Made by a program: the position numbers and the translations under genes. A model generated the notes under the pieces. The model ran no database searches, was not told the origin of the DNA, and was given only the letters and a program-made list of their open reading frames with translations. A DNA stretch of 64,000 nt from NCBI RefSeq assembly GCF_900116865.1, contig NZ_FPCD01000004.1:186001-250000 (forward strand), written 5' to 3'. This DNA is from Butyrivibrio sp. M55. GTDB taxonomy: Bacteria > Bacillota > Clostridia > Lachnospirales > Lachnospiraceae. The first letter of the stretch is position 1. Each line of letters begins with the position of its first letter. This document shows, one piece after another, positions 8,361 to 17,325 of the stretch.

Positions 8361-9548
8361 GTGAGCAGATATGATTTTGACAAGGTGACGGACAGGCACG
8401 GAACAAGCAGCCTTAAATATGATTTTGGAATAGAAAGAAGAAGGCGCGACGATCTTCTTCCGCTTTGGGTTGCGGATATGGATTTTAAGCTCCCCGAAGA
8501 GATACTTGATGACATCAGAGATAGAGTCGATCACGGCATATTCGGATATACAGATCCCAAGGAAGATTATCAAAAAGCAGTCGCAAACTGGTATGGCAAA
8601 AGACATGGCTTTGAGATTAAAAAAGACTGGAACACTGTAGTTCCGGGAATAGTTTATGCAATTGCGGTTACTGTAAGGGCTTTTACGAAGCCCGGCGAGA
8701 GCGTCATTATTCAGGAACCTGTTTATTATCCGTTTAGAGAAACAATAGAACTTAACAAAAGAAAAGCCGTAAACAATCAGCTTGTATATAGAGACGGGCA
8801 TTATGAGATTGATTTTGAAGATTTTGAGAAAAAAATTGAAGAAGAAAATGTAAAATTGTTTCTTCTTTGCAGTCCTCATAATCCTGCGGGACGAGTGTGG
8901 ACAAAAGAGGAACTTATAAAACTTGGCGATATCTGCGTAAAGCATAACGTTACGATATTTGCGGATGAGATTCATTCGGACTTTGTGTTTAGTGGATATA
9001 AGCATACTCCTTTTATTACACTTGGAGAAAAATATACAGAGAATCTTATCCTCGGAACTTCACCGAGTAAGACATTTAATATTGCGGGACTTCAGATTGC
9101 AAACATAATCATTCCGGATGAAGTGGTAAGGGCTAAATTCAAAACCGAGAATGCTGCAGCGGGCTACAGCCAGTGTAATGTGATAGGTCTATCAGCAACT
9201 AAATCCTGCTATGAAAAAGGCGGACAGTGGGTTGATGAGCTGCTTACATATCTTGAAGGAAATCTTGATTACATCAGGTCTTTTATAAAAGAAAAACTTC
9301 CAAAGATAAAACTTATAGAACCGGAAGGAACATATCTTATCTGGCTTGACTTTGCAGATGCTTTTGACAATTATCGGGAACTTAGGAAGTTTATAGAAGA
9401 TGAGGCTAAGCTATGGCTTGACGGCGGAGTTATCTTCGGAAGAGAAACGGCTCTTTTTGAAAGAATCAATATAGCGAGCCCCCGAAGCATCATTGAACAG
9501 GCAATGGAGCAATTATACGCTGCATACATAAAAAGATTTGGCAATTAA
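8361..9548 (+). CDS. patB: PatB/MalY-type PLP C-S beta-lyase (cystathionine beta-lyase family)
   Basis: 395 aa class I/II aminotransferase fold. These enzymes cleave the C-S bond of cystathionine, cystine or S-alkylcysteines to pyruvate, ammonia and a thiol. Motifs seen: substrate-side WVADMDF near 37, the turn NPAGRVW near 174, ADEIHSDF at 201-208 for the pyridine ring, and the PLP lysine Lys237 in TSPSKTFNIAGLQ. GTG start with an AGAGG element eight bases upstream. It sits between cysK and a transsulfuration enzyme; the next gene's ribosome site overlaps its stop codon, so the two are co-translated. Alternative: MalY-like regulator function, less likely here. Confidence 0.88.
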   Translation: MSRYDFDKVTDRHGTSSLKYDFGIERRRRDDLLPLWVADMDFKLPEEILDDIRDRVDHGIFGYTDPKEDYQKAVANWYGKRHGFEIKKDWNTVVPGIVYAIAVTVRAFTKPGESVIIQEPVYYPFRETIELNKRKAVNNQLVYRDGHYEIDFEDFEKKIEEENVKLFLLCSPHNPAGRVWTKEELIKLGDICVKHNVTIFADEIHSDFVFSGYKHTPFITLGEKYTENLILGTSPSKTFNIAGLQIANIIIPDEVVRAKFKTENAAAGYSQCNVIGLSATKSCYEKGGQWVDELLTYLEGNLDYIRSFIKEKLPKIKLIEPEGTYLIWLDFADAFDNYRELRKFIEDEAKLWLDGGVIFGRETALFERINIASPRSIIEQAMEQLYAAYIKRFGN

Positions 9549-9560
9549 GGAGGAGTGAAT

Positions 9561-10751
9561 TTGAGTACGGAGATTGACTGTAGACAACAAGAAAAGTACA
9601 GCGTGGATACAAAGTGTCAGCTGAATGATCAGAGCCTTAAGGATGCATGGGGAGCGGTTAGTTATCCGATTTATCAGACGGCTACATTTGCGCATAAGGG
9701 GCTTGGCGAGAGCACGGGATTTGACTATACGAGAATGCAGAATCCCACAAGGCAGCAGCTTGAGGCGGTTGTAGCTCTTTTGGAAAACGGAAAGGATGCG
9801 ATAGCTTTTGCAAGCGGAATGGCAGCAGTTGCGGCTGTGATGGAGCTTTTTTCACCGGGAGATCATTTCATAATTGATTCGGATCTCTACGGCGGAAGTG
9901 TAAGACTCTTTAACGAGATCAGCAAGAAGAACGGGCTGACTTACACGACGGCTGACTTAAGCAGCGAGGATGTGATTCCTCTTATAAAAGAAAATACGAA
10001 GGCTGTGTATCTTGAGACGCCGACTAATCCGATGATGAATGTGACGGATATAGAGGAGCTGGCGAAAAAAGTTCATGAGAGAGGACTTATTCTGATCGTG
10101 GATAATACTTTTTTGTCCCCTTATTATCAGAATCCGCTTGATCTTGGAGCAGATATAGTGCTTCATTCGGGAACAAAGTTCCTCGGAGGACACCACGATA
10201 CTATAGGCGGTTTCGCAATCGTCAAGGATGATGAGATCGATGAGAGACTTCGTTTTATTTACAAGACGACAGGCGCGGGGCTCAGCCCTTTTGACAGCTG
10301 GCTTATCCTTCGCGGAATAAGGACGTTGTCGGTAAGGCTTAACAAGGCGCAGGAGAATGCTTTTGCGATTGCGGAGTATCTTAAGAAAAACAAGCATGTC
10401 ACGAAAGTTATATATCCCGGACTTAAAGAGCATCCCGGTTATGAAATCATGAAAAAGCAGGCAAGAGGCTTTGGCGCGATGCTGACTTTCGAAGTTGATT
10501 CCGCTGAGTTTGCAAAAGAGATACTTGCCAATGTGGAACTTATCTATTTTGCGGAGAGTCTTGGCGGAACGGAGACACTTATAACTTATCCGATAACGCA
10601 AACTCATGCTGATGTTCCTGCGGACGTACTTGAGAAGAACGGTATAAACGATCGTATTCTCAGACTTTCTGTCGGAATAGAAGGAACGGAAGATCTTATA
10701 AGCGAATTTGAAAGAGTGTTTGAAGTGGCAGAAAAGAATACTCAAAAATAA
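9561..10751 (+). CDS. Transsulfuration PLP enzyme (cystathionine gamma-synthase/gamma-lyase family)
   Basis: About 396 aa. Cys/Met metabolism PLP family: FDYTRMQNPTR near 54-64, substrate-pocket TPTNPMM near 153, and PLP lysine Lys206 in HSGTKFLGGH. I choose the TTG at 9561, seven bases after AAGGAGGA; a GTG at 9555 lies on top of that site. The family covers cystathionine gamma-synthase, gamma-lyase and O-acylhomoserine sulfhydrylase, and sequence alone does not separate them. With the adjacent PatB-type lyase it would interconvert cysteine and homocysteine. A short AGGGT/ACCCT inverted repeat follows the stop. Confidence 0.88.
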   Translation: MSTEIDCRQQEKYSVDTKCQLNDQSLKDAWGAVSYPIYQTATFAHKGLGESTGFDYTRMQNPTRQQLEAVVALLENGKDAIAFASGMAAVAAVMELFSPGDHFIIDSDLYGGSVRLFNEISKKNGLTYTTADLSSEDVIPLIKENTKAVYLETPTNPMMNVTDIEELAKKVHERGLILIVDNTFLSPYYQNPLDLGADIVLHSGTKFLGGHHDTIGGFAIVKDDEIDERLRFIYKTTGAGLSPFDSWLILRGIRTLSVRLNKAQENAFAIAEYLKKNKHVTKVIYPGLKEHPGYEIMKKQARGFGAMLTFEVDSAEFAKEILANVELIYFAESLGGTETLITYPITQTHADVPADVLEKNGINDRILRLSVGIEGTEDLISEFERVFEVAEKNTQK

Positions 10752-10766
10752 AGGGTTAAGAATTTT

Positions 10767-10822
10767 TTATACCCTGCTATAAATTTTTAGCGTTTTACAA
10801 CGTCGCCATGCTAAAGCATAAT
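10767..10822 (+). promoter_or_regulatory. Promoter of the DUF2292-nifB operon with TTATA-N6-TATAA operator (copy 3)
   Basis: TTATA-CCCTGC-TATAA (10767-10782), 10 bp, -35 TTTTAC (10793-10798), 18-bp spacer, -10 CATAAT (10817-10822). Same layout as before cysK and before the ABC-cooS operon. Confidence 0.75.
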
Positions 10823-10873
10823 GCTATTAACACAAATGTGTAAGGCAAAGCACATGATAGAGGAGATAATCTT

Positions 10874-11035
10874 ATGGCAAAGGTAGAAGAACCCCTGACA
10901 AAAGAAGTTGATGCAGCTGTTCTGGATGGGATAGTTGAGAGCATCAAAAGTTTGCAGTACGGAACGGTCACGATTACGGTTCACGATGGCAAAGTAACTC
11001 AGATTGAGACCAGCCGTAAACAGAGATTCAGCTAG
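10874..11035 (+). CDS. DUF2292/YezD-family small protein, 53 aa
   Basis: Small cytoplasmic protein with an N-terminal helix and a C-terminal beta-hairpin: GIVESIKSLQYGTVTITVHD and GKVTQIETSRKQR. The pattern matches the DUF2292 (YezD) family, whose members are commonly found beside sulfur-assimilation genes; its biochemical role is unknown. An AGGAG site precedes the ATG. It is the first gene behind the third copy of the shared promoter and 12 bp upstream of the NifB-like gene, so it is the leader gene of the nitrogenase-like operon. Its presence supports a sulfur, not nitrogen, context. Confidence 0.85.
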   Translation: MAKVEEPLTKEVDAAVLDGIVESIKSLQYGTVTITVHDGKVTQIETSRKQRFS

Positions 11036-11047
11036 TAGGAGATTAAA

Positions 11048-11920
11048 ATGGCTAGAACATATGAAGAACTTGAGAAAAACCATCCGTGCTTTGGTGGTTG
11101 CAAGTTCAACGCAGGCAGAATCCATCTTCCGGTAAGTCCCGGTTGCAACATAGCTTGCAGATTCTGCGACAGGACAATGAACGACGTTGAACAGCGCCCC
11201 GGAGTAACGTCTAAAATAATATCACCGGATGAAGCAAATACATTTATAGATAAAGCGCTTGAATTTGTGCCAAATATTAAGGTTGCCGGAATTGCGGGAC
11301 CGGGAGATACACTGGCTACAGATTATGCATTTGAAACGTTTAAAAAGATCGGTGAGAGTCATCCTGAGCTTCTAAAGTGCATGAGCACTAACGGACTTCT
11401 TCTTTATGAGAAGGCTGACGAGCTCATAAAGATCGGAATAGATACTCTAACAGTTACGGTCAATGCGGTAGATCCCAAAATTGAAGCTAAACTGAACGAG
11501 TATATAATCTGGCACGGCGAGAAGATATACGGAGAAGAGGGAGCAAAGATTCTCATTGAGAACCAGCTTAAGGGAATCAAAAAGGTTGCCGATGCAGGTG
11601 TTACGGTCAAGATAAACACGGTTCTCGTGCCCGGAATAAACGATGAGCACATAGCTACTGTAGCAAAAACGGTCAGAGAATTGGGTGCAATAATCTATAA
11701 TATAATACCGCTCATTCCTCAGCATCAGCTTAAAGATATACCAAAGCCCACTTGTGAGCAGATTGAAAAAGCAAGAAGTGATGCGGAGCAGTATATCAAG
11801 GTATTTAGACACTGCGCACACTGCAGAGCCGATGCGGTCGGAGTACCCGGAATATCAGAGTACAGTAAGCTCGTATATCAGAGCAGATTAAATATAAGGA
11901 ATACTTTTTCACATGGATAA
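11048..11920 (+). CDS. nifB: NifB-like radical SAM protein (cofactor precursor synthase)
   Basis: 290 aa, radical-SAM core only, without the fused C-terminal NifX domain of some NifBs. True NifB fuses two [4Fe-4S] units and inserts carbide and sulfide to give the 8Fe NifB-cofactor. Motifs: HPCFGGC at 12-18; SPGCNIACRFC with the radical-SAM cysteines Cys33, Cys37, Cys40; RPGVTS at 50; IAGPGD at 82; STNGL at 113; KINTVLVPGIND at 188; and the C-terminal CAHCRADAVG (Cys256, Cys259). All NifB hallmarks are kept; Cys18 appears to be an extra cysteine. The next gene, encoding a separate NifX-like domain, overlaps it by 8 nt. It implies that the NifDK-like complex carries a complex Fe-S cofactor. Confidence 0.92.
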   Translation: MARTYEELEKNHPCFGGCKFNAGRIHLPVSPGCNIACRFCDRTMNDVEQRPGVTSKIISPDEANTFIDKALEFVPNIKVAGIAGPGDTLATDYAFETFKKIGESHPELLKCMSTNGLLLYEKADELIKIGIDTLTVTVNAVDPKIEAKLNEYIIWHGEKIYGEEGAKILIENQLKGIKKVADAGVTVKINTVLVPGINDEHIATVAKTVRELGAIIYNIIPLIPQHQLKDIPKPTCEQIEKARSDAEQYIKVFRHCAHCRADAVGVPGISEYSKLVYQSRLNIRNTFSHG

Positions 11921-12287
11921 AGCAGTTTACAGAGTCGCACTCGCATCTACGGACAACAGGTTTGTGGATCAGCACTTTGGAAGAGCTGAGAGCTTCCTTA
12001 TAGTGGATGTGGATGATAACGGCGATTACGAAGAGATTGAACAGCGATTTGTGAATCCCGTCTGTAACGGAGGACATCACGACGCTGCTAAATTAAAAAG
12101 AGGAGTAGACGGAGTTTCCGATTGTAATTTTGTTCTGGCAGCCAGAATTGGAGACGGAGCAAGAGGAGAGCTTGAAGAACGCGGTATTGCGGCATTTGAG
12201 ATGCCGGGGCCTGTTTCGGAAGCGATAAGGAAACTTGACGGATATCTAAAGCTACTTCAGGAAATGAATAATATAAAAGGACAGTAA
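11913..12287 (+). CDS. NifX/NafY-domain protein (Fe-S cofactor carrier family)
   Basis: 124 aa. Dinitrogenase iron-molybdenum cofactor biosynthesis domain: N-terminal RVALASTDNRFVDQHFGRAESF (motif DQHFGRA), central GGHHD, and C-terminal DGYL. In nitrogen fixers these proteins bind NifB-cofactor or FeMo-cofactor in transit. Here it overlaps the NifB-like gene by 8 nt with only a weak ribosome site, so it depends on translational coupling and acts as the split-off counterpart of the NifX domain fused to some NifBs. Its stop codon (TAA) overlaps the ATG of a possible 10-codon leader ORF that opens the attenuator before nifH. Confidence 0.88.
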   Translation: MDKAVYRVALASTDNRFVDQHFGRAESFLIVDVDDNGDYEEIEQRFVNPVCNGGHHDAAKLKRGVDGVSDCNFVLAARIGDGARGELEERGIAAFEMPGPVSEAIRKLDGYLKLLQEMNNIKGQ

Positions 12288-12358
12288 TGAAGCTGACCGG
12301 ACAACCGGAGGTTTTGTGAATTTGATCGATTGGATCATTTTTCGCATGCCTTTTTTTA

Positions 12359-12360
<2 letters not shown>
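12287..12360 (+). promoter_or_regulatory. Leader element with terminator before nifH (ACCGGACAACCGGAGGTT copy 1)
   Basis: The 18-mer ACCGGACAACCGGAGGTT lies at 12296-12313 and contains a small hairpin CCGG-ACAA-CCGG. A terminator-like hairpin follows (GG...TGTGAA pairing with TTCGCA...CC, with an inner TGATC/GATCA stem), ending in TTTTTTT at 12351-12357. The same 18-mer precedes the amino-acid ABC importer at 26335, also followed by a terminator. A short ORF (ATG at 12287, 10 codons, TGA at 12317) spans the element. It is placed to control transcription from nifB-nifX into nifHDK. It matches no riboswitch class I recognise. Confidence 0.7.
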
Positions 12361-13361
<1,001 letters not shown>

Positions 13362-13399
13362 TCGCTATTAAGAAAATGCACAATTAAGGAGGACTATGT

Positions 13400-14395
13400 A
13401 TGTCAAACGTATATAAATCAATCACAGAATTGGTAGGAAAAACACCGCTTCTTGAACTTTCAGGATTTGAAAAACATCACGATCTCAAGGCAACCGTTAT
13501 CGGAAAGCTTGAGTATTTTAACCCCAACCAGAGCGTAAAGGACAGAATTGCCCTTGCAATGATAGAAGATGCCGAGAAGAGCGGAAGGCTTAAACCCGGC
13601 GATACGGTTGTTGAAACAACAAGCGGAAACACAGGTATCGGACTTGCTGCAATAGCTGCAGCAAAGGGATATCCTTTCAGAGTTTATATTCAGGATCAGG
13701 TTAGTAAAGAGAGATTCCAGGTAATTCAGGCATTTGGCGGAAAGACAATTAAGCTTGGTGATGAGCCTGTTATCGCAAAAGTTCTTGAAGAGACAGGCGG
13801 TGACTTCGTTGCTGCTATCAAGGCACTCAAGGAAGATGTTCTTGATAAGGAAGAGAATGTCGTATTCCTTGATCAGTGTTCGAATCCCGCAAACCCTGCG
13901 GTACATAAGAGAACAACAGGTCCCGAGATCTGGGAAGATACAGACGGTGAAGTTGATATCCTCGTTGCCTGCGTAGGAACAGGCGGAACAATCTCCGGAA
14001 CAGGTGCTTACCTCAAGGAAAAGAATCCGAACATCAAGGTAGTCGGAGTTCAGCCAGGTCCTAATTCACTTCCCGATAAAGATAAGAATCAGCCTGAAGA
14101 AGAAATTACAGGTGTACATCCTTTTGAAGGAGTTCCTGACAATCTTGTTCCTTCAACACTTGATAGAAAGATATATGACGAATATATCGAAGTTGAAGCA
14201 CTTGAAGCTTTTGAGGCTGCAAGAGAGGTTGCGGCAAACGACGGTATCCTTATAGGAACATCTTCGGGTGCGGCTCTTTATGCGGCAAAGTTACTTGCTC
14301 AGAGGCCTGAAAATGCAGGAAAGAAGATAGTTGCGGTATTCCCTGACACAGGACTCAGATATCTTTCAACCAACCTTTTTGCAACACAAGACTAA
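13400..14395 (+). CDS. Second cysteine synthase-family PLP enzyme, inside the nitrogenase-like operon
   Basis: 331 aa, about 20 residues longer than the copy at 7288. PLP lysine Lys47 in NPNQSVKDR; substrate loop TSGNTGIG; phosphate loop GTGGTISGTG. The extra residues lie in an acidic insertion (KEDVLDKEENVVFL, about 142-155) and a Pro/Glu/Asp-rich segment before VHPFEGVPDN (about 230-245). It belongs to the OAS sulfhydrylase family and may take sulfide or a small thiol as nucleophile. AAGGAGG seven bases before the ATG. It lies between the nifH-like and nifD-like genes with 26-38 bp gaps, clearly one operon, which ties the reductase product to cysteine (or S-alkylcysteine) synthesis. Confidence 0.9.
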   Translation: MSNVYKSITELVGKTPLLELSGFEKHHDLKATVIGKLEYFNPNQSVKDRIALAMIEDAEKSGRLKPGDTVVETTSGNTGIGLAAIAAAKGYPFRVYIQDQVSKERFQVIQAFGGKTIKLGDEPVIAKVLEETGGDFVAAIKALKEDVLDKEENVVFLDQCSNPANPAVHKRTTGPEIWEDTDGEVDILVACVGTGGTISGTGAYLKEKNPNIKVVGVQPGPNSLPDKDKNQPEEEITGVHPFEGVPDNLVPSTLDRKIYDEYIEVEALEAFEAAREVAANDGILIGTSSGAALYAAKLLAQRPENAGKKIVAVFPDTGLRYLSTNLFATQD

Positions 14396-14421
14396 GAAAA
14401 AAGCAGGAGATAAAAGATAAC

Positions 14422-15897
14422 ATGGCAACTAATTTAAATAATTCCAATGTAGCTACCAGAGAGAACCGAATCGGATCTATCACCGGCTACATCGGTTCAC
14501 TCAAAGATCTTGCAAGCCAGAGTGAATGCGGTACTTTGAAAGGCTGTTCAAGATGTTTTTCGCAGTCAAGTTCATGTCTTTCAAGCTGTGCGCTCGGTCA
14601 GCTTTCAGCTATAAGAGATATTGCTATTATTCATCACGGCCCTGCGGGATGTTCCGTTGCGGCAGCAGGTACATATTACCTTGATAAGGTTATGGCCAAA
14701 AAACGTGGTGTAACAAATAACACTGTTTATGTCGGAACCGATATGAACGAGAATGATACAATCTTTGGCTCAACGTCTACACTTCGTAACATCATCGTTG
14801 AAGTAAACAAAAGATACAGCCCCAAGGCAATCTTTGTTTCAAGTTCCTGTGCAACAGGTATCATCGGTGAGGATATCGACAGTATCGTCGATGAGTTAAA
14901 AGAAGAGATTGATGTGCCTATAGTTGCGGTTCACTGTGAAGGATTCAAGTCAAGAATCTGGGCAACAGGTTTTGATATCGCAGACCACGCGGTGCTTCAG
15001 TCAATAGTTCAGCCTCCGAGAGAAGGAGTTAAGAGTAACAAGATCAACTTTAAGAACTTCTATGAGAGTGCAAGACCTGAGATCATCGAGATGTTCAAGA
15101 ACTTTGATCTCGAGCCTACATTCCTTTACTGTAACTCAACGGTTGAAGAACTTTCACATATTTCGGAAGCCGTTGCCACAACATGTATCTGCGGAACACT
15201 TGGAAACTACTTAGGAAACGTTCTTGAAGAGAAGTACGGCGTTCCTTACGTAAGAAGTATCAACCAGTGCGGTATCGTAGGATTTGAAGCATGGCTTCGC
15301 GAGATCGGTAAAGTTACCGGAAGAAGCGAAAAGATTGAGAAGTACATTGAAGAACAGCGTGCAATCTATCTTCCCAAGATTGAAGAAGTTAAAAAGGAGC
15401 TCAAAGGACTCAGAGCAGTACTCGGCATGGGCCCCGGTTATACTTTTGAAGTATCCCGTGTTCTTAATGAACTTGGAATTGAGGTTGTATGGGCACTTGC
15501 ATGGCACTATGACAAGAAGTATGAGAACGGAGATGTTCCGCCTTCAATGAAATATCTTTTGGATAACAATATTGATTTCGAGGCCAGTGTTGCCGACCAG
15601 CAGAATTTCGAGGTTATGAATATCCTCAACAAATATCAGCCCGATCTGTATCTATCAAGACATCCGGGTTCAACCGTATGGGCTATCAAGAACGGAACAC
15701 CTTCTGTGTATGTTGCCGATGAGTATATGATCTTCGGTTACAAGCACACATTGGAATTTGCATATTCCATACTCGATAGCATCAGGAACAGAAGCTTTGA
15801 GAAGAACCTCGCAAAGAGGACAAAGCTTCCTTACACGGATTGGTGGTACAAGCAGAACGTAGGAGCTTTCCTTGTGCAGGAAAAGGACAAAAAATGA
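14422..15897 (+). CDS. NifD-like subunit of a nitrogenase-like reductase
   Basis: 491 aa, oxidoreductase type 1 nitrogenase fold. P-cluster-type cysteines: Cys52 or Cys56, Cys77 in HHGPAGC and Cys143 in SSSCATGIIGED. The cofactor cysteine (Cys275 in Azotobacter) is matched by Cys257 in CGTLGNYLGNVLEEKYG. Yet in the CEGF segment the residue aligned with alpha-Gln191 is Trp180 and with alpha-His195 is Phe184, and the region aligned with alpha-His442 reads GTPSVYVADEY with no His (Ala432). These are essential for N2 reduction, so N2 is an unlikely substrate. A Cys-rich stretch 36-56 (five Cys) is unusual. It pairs with the next gene, 20 bp away. Alignments are by eye. Confidence 0.88.
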   Translation: MATNLNNSNVATRENRIGSITGYIGSLKDLASQSECGTLKGCSRCFSQSSSCLSSCALGQLSAIRDIAIIHHGPAGCSVAAAGTYYLDKVMAKKRGVTNNTVYVGTDMNENDTIFGSTSTLRNIIVEVNKRYSPKAIFVSSSCATGIIGEDIDSIVDELKEEIDVPIVAVHCEGFKSRIWATGFDIADHAVLQSIVQPPREGVKSNKINFKNFYESARPEIIEMFKNFDLEPTFLYCNSTVEELSHISEAVATTCICGTLGNYLGNVLEEKYGVPYVRSINQCGIVGFEAWLREIGKVTGRSEKIEKYIEEQRAIYLPKIEEVKKELKGLRAVLGMGPGYTFEVSRVLNELGIEVVWALAWHYDKKYENGDVPPSMKYLLDNNIDFEASVADQQNFEVMNILNKYQPDLYLSRHPGSTVWAIKNGTPSVYVADEYMIFGYKHTLEFAYSILDSIRNRSFEKNLAKRTKLPYTDWWYKQNVGAFLVQEKDKK

Positions 15898-15916
15898 TTC
15901 ACGGAGGCTGATATAA

Positions 15917-17215
15917 ATGGCAAAGTTACTTGATAAACAAAGATATAAGTGTGCACTTGGCGCGATGCAGACAGTGCAGGCAATAGAGAGAGCCATTCCG
16001 ATCCTTCATTCGGGTCCGGGATGTGCGCAGAAGCTTTCCGACGGAAACGGAAGCAGCGGATATTTTTCACCGAATATTTTTCCCTGTACCAGTATTAATG
16101 AAAAAGACGTTGTATTCGGCGGTGTAAAAAAGCTTCATTCAACAATCGAGAATTCGCTCAAGGTCATCGATGCAGACCTCTATGTGGTTCTTACAGGTTG
16201 TATTCCTGAAATCGTAGGTGATGATTCGGGTGAAGTCGTATCTGAATTTGCAGATGCGGAGAAGCCTGTAATCTATGCTCCCACAGCGGGATTTAAGGGG
16301 AACAACTATAGAGGTCATGAGCAGATAATTGATGCGATCATAGATCAGTATGTAAAAAAGACTGACAAGAAGGAGAAAGGACTTGTAAATATCTGGGCCG
16401 ACGTTCCTTATCAGGATCTTTACTGGCTCGGAAACTTAAGAGAGCTTGAGAAGCTGTTAAAAGAGATTGGGCTTACTCCCAACACTATCTTCGGATATCA
16501 AAGAGGAATCAAGAATATAGACAAGATTGCTTCGGCTGAGTTTAACCTTCTTATTTCTCCTTGGGTTTCTGTTAAGAACGTAAAGAAGATGGAGAAAAAG
16601 CTCGGCATTCCTTATCTTCACTACAGCACACTTCCAATTGGAGCTTTCGAGACAAGTAAGTTCTTAAGGGAAGTCGGAAAGTTTGCGGGAGTGGATGAAA
16701 AGAAGGTCGAGGACGTAATAACAGAGCATGAAAATTATTACTACTACCTCATCGAGAGATTTGCGGATCTTTTCCTTGAGAACCGAGTAATCAACAAGCA
16801 GTTCTCTGTTGTAGCGGATGCTCAGTATGCTCTTGGAATTACCAAGTTCCTTACAAACGATCTCGGACTTGTTCCCGCAAAGCAGTTCATTACCGATGAT
16901 ACGCCGAAGGAATACAGGGAAGCGATTACCGAAGAATTCAAGAAGCTCAACTACGGACTTGAAGCTGAGGTTGTATTTGAGACAGACAGCTACAAGGTTC
17001 ATGAGCAGATAAAGAGTCATGACTATCACGGATATCCGCTGGTTCTCGGTGGTTACTATGACAAAGAAGTGACGGAAGACTTAAAGGGTAACTTCCTTAA
17101 TATCTCATGGCCCGTTAAGGACAAGATTGTTCTTAATGATGCAATTGTTGGATACGAGGGCGGTATCAGACTTATTGAGGATATCTACACGGTAGCATCA
17201 CAGAGATTCAACTAA
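15917..17215 (+). CDS. NifK-like subunit of a nitrogenase-like reductase
   Basis: 432 aa, shorter than NifK (about 520 aa) and lacking its N-terminal extension; the first P-cluster-type cysteine is already at residue 12. Cysteines: Cys12 in YKCALG, Cys36 in HSGPGC, Cys95 in TGCIPEIVGDD, matching the three NifK P-cluster ligands; Cys57 is additional. It should form an alpha2beta2 complex with the NifD-like subunit and accept electrons from the NifH-like protein through a P-type cluster. GGAGG nine bases before the ATG. NifE/NifN scaffold genes are absent from the window, so the cofactor may be assembled directly on this complex, as proposed for other minimal nitrogenase-like systems. Confidence 0.88.
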   Translation: MAKLLDKQRYKCALGAMQTVQAIERAIPILHSGPGCAQKLSDGNGSSGYFSPNIFPCTSINEKDVVFGGVKKLHSTIENSLKVIDADLYVVLTGCIPEIVGDDSGEVVSEFADAEKPVIYAPTAGFKGNNYRGHEQIIDAIIDQYVKKTDKKEKGLVNIWADVPYQDLYWLGNLRELEKLLKEIGLTPNTIFGYQRGIKNIDKIASAEFNLLISPWVSVKNVKKMEKKLGIPYLHYSTLPIGAFETSKFLREVGKFAGVDEKKVEDVITEHENYYYYLIERFADLFLENRVINKQFSVVADAQYALGITKFLTNDLGLVPAKQFITDDTPKEYREAITEEFKKLNYGLEAEVVFETDSYKVHEQIKSHDYHGYPLVLGGYYDKEVTEDLKGNFLNISWPVKDKIVLNDAIVGYEGGIRLIEDIYTVASQRFN

Positions 17216-17325
17216 AGAAATATTGATTCAGTCAGTGTTTCACTAATAGATAAACACAGCGACAACACAGCTTTTTGATTCAACAATCTGCCTAAAGTTC
17301 GTGTTTAATATAAGAGGAAAAAGCG

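Noticed and set aside
9957-10745. 262-aa open frame opposite the transsulfuration gene
   Set aside because: Antisense shadow of a well-conserved PLP enzyme, no family resemblance.
15898-17325. NifK-like gene as a NifN or NifE scaffold protein
   Set aside because: It keeps all three P-cluster-type cysteines, and pairs directly with the NifD-like gene; a scaffold role cannot be excluded but is less likely.
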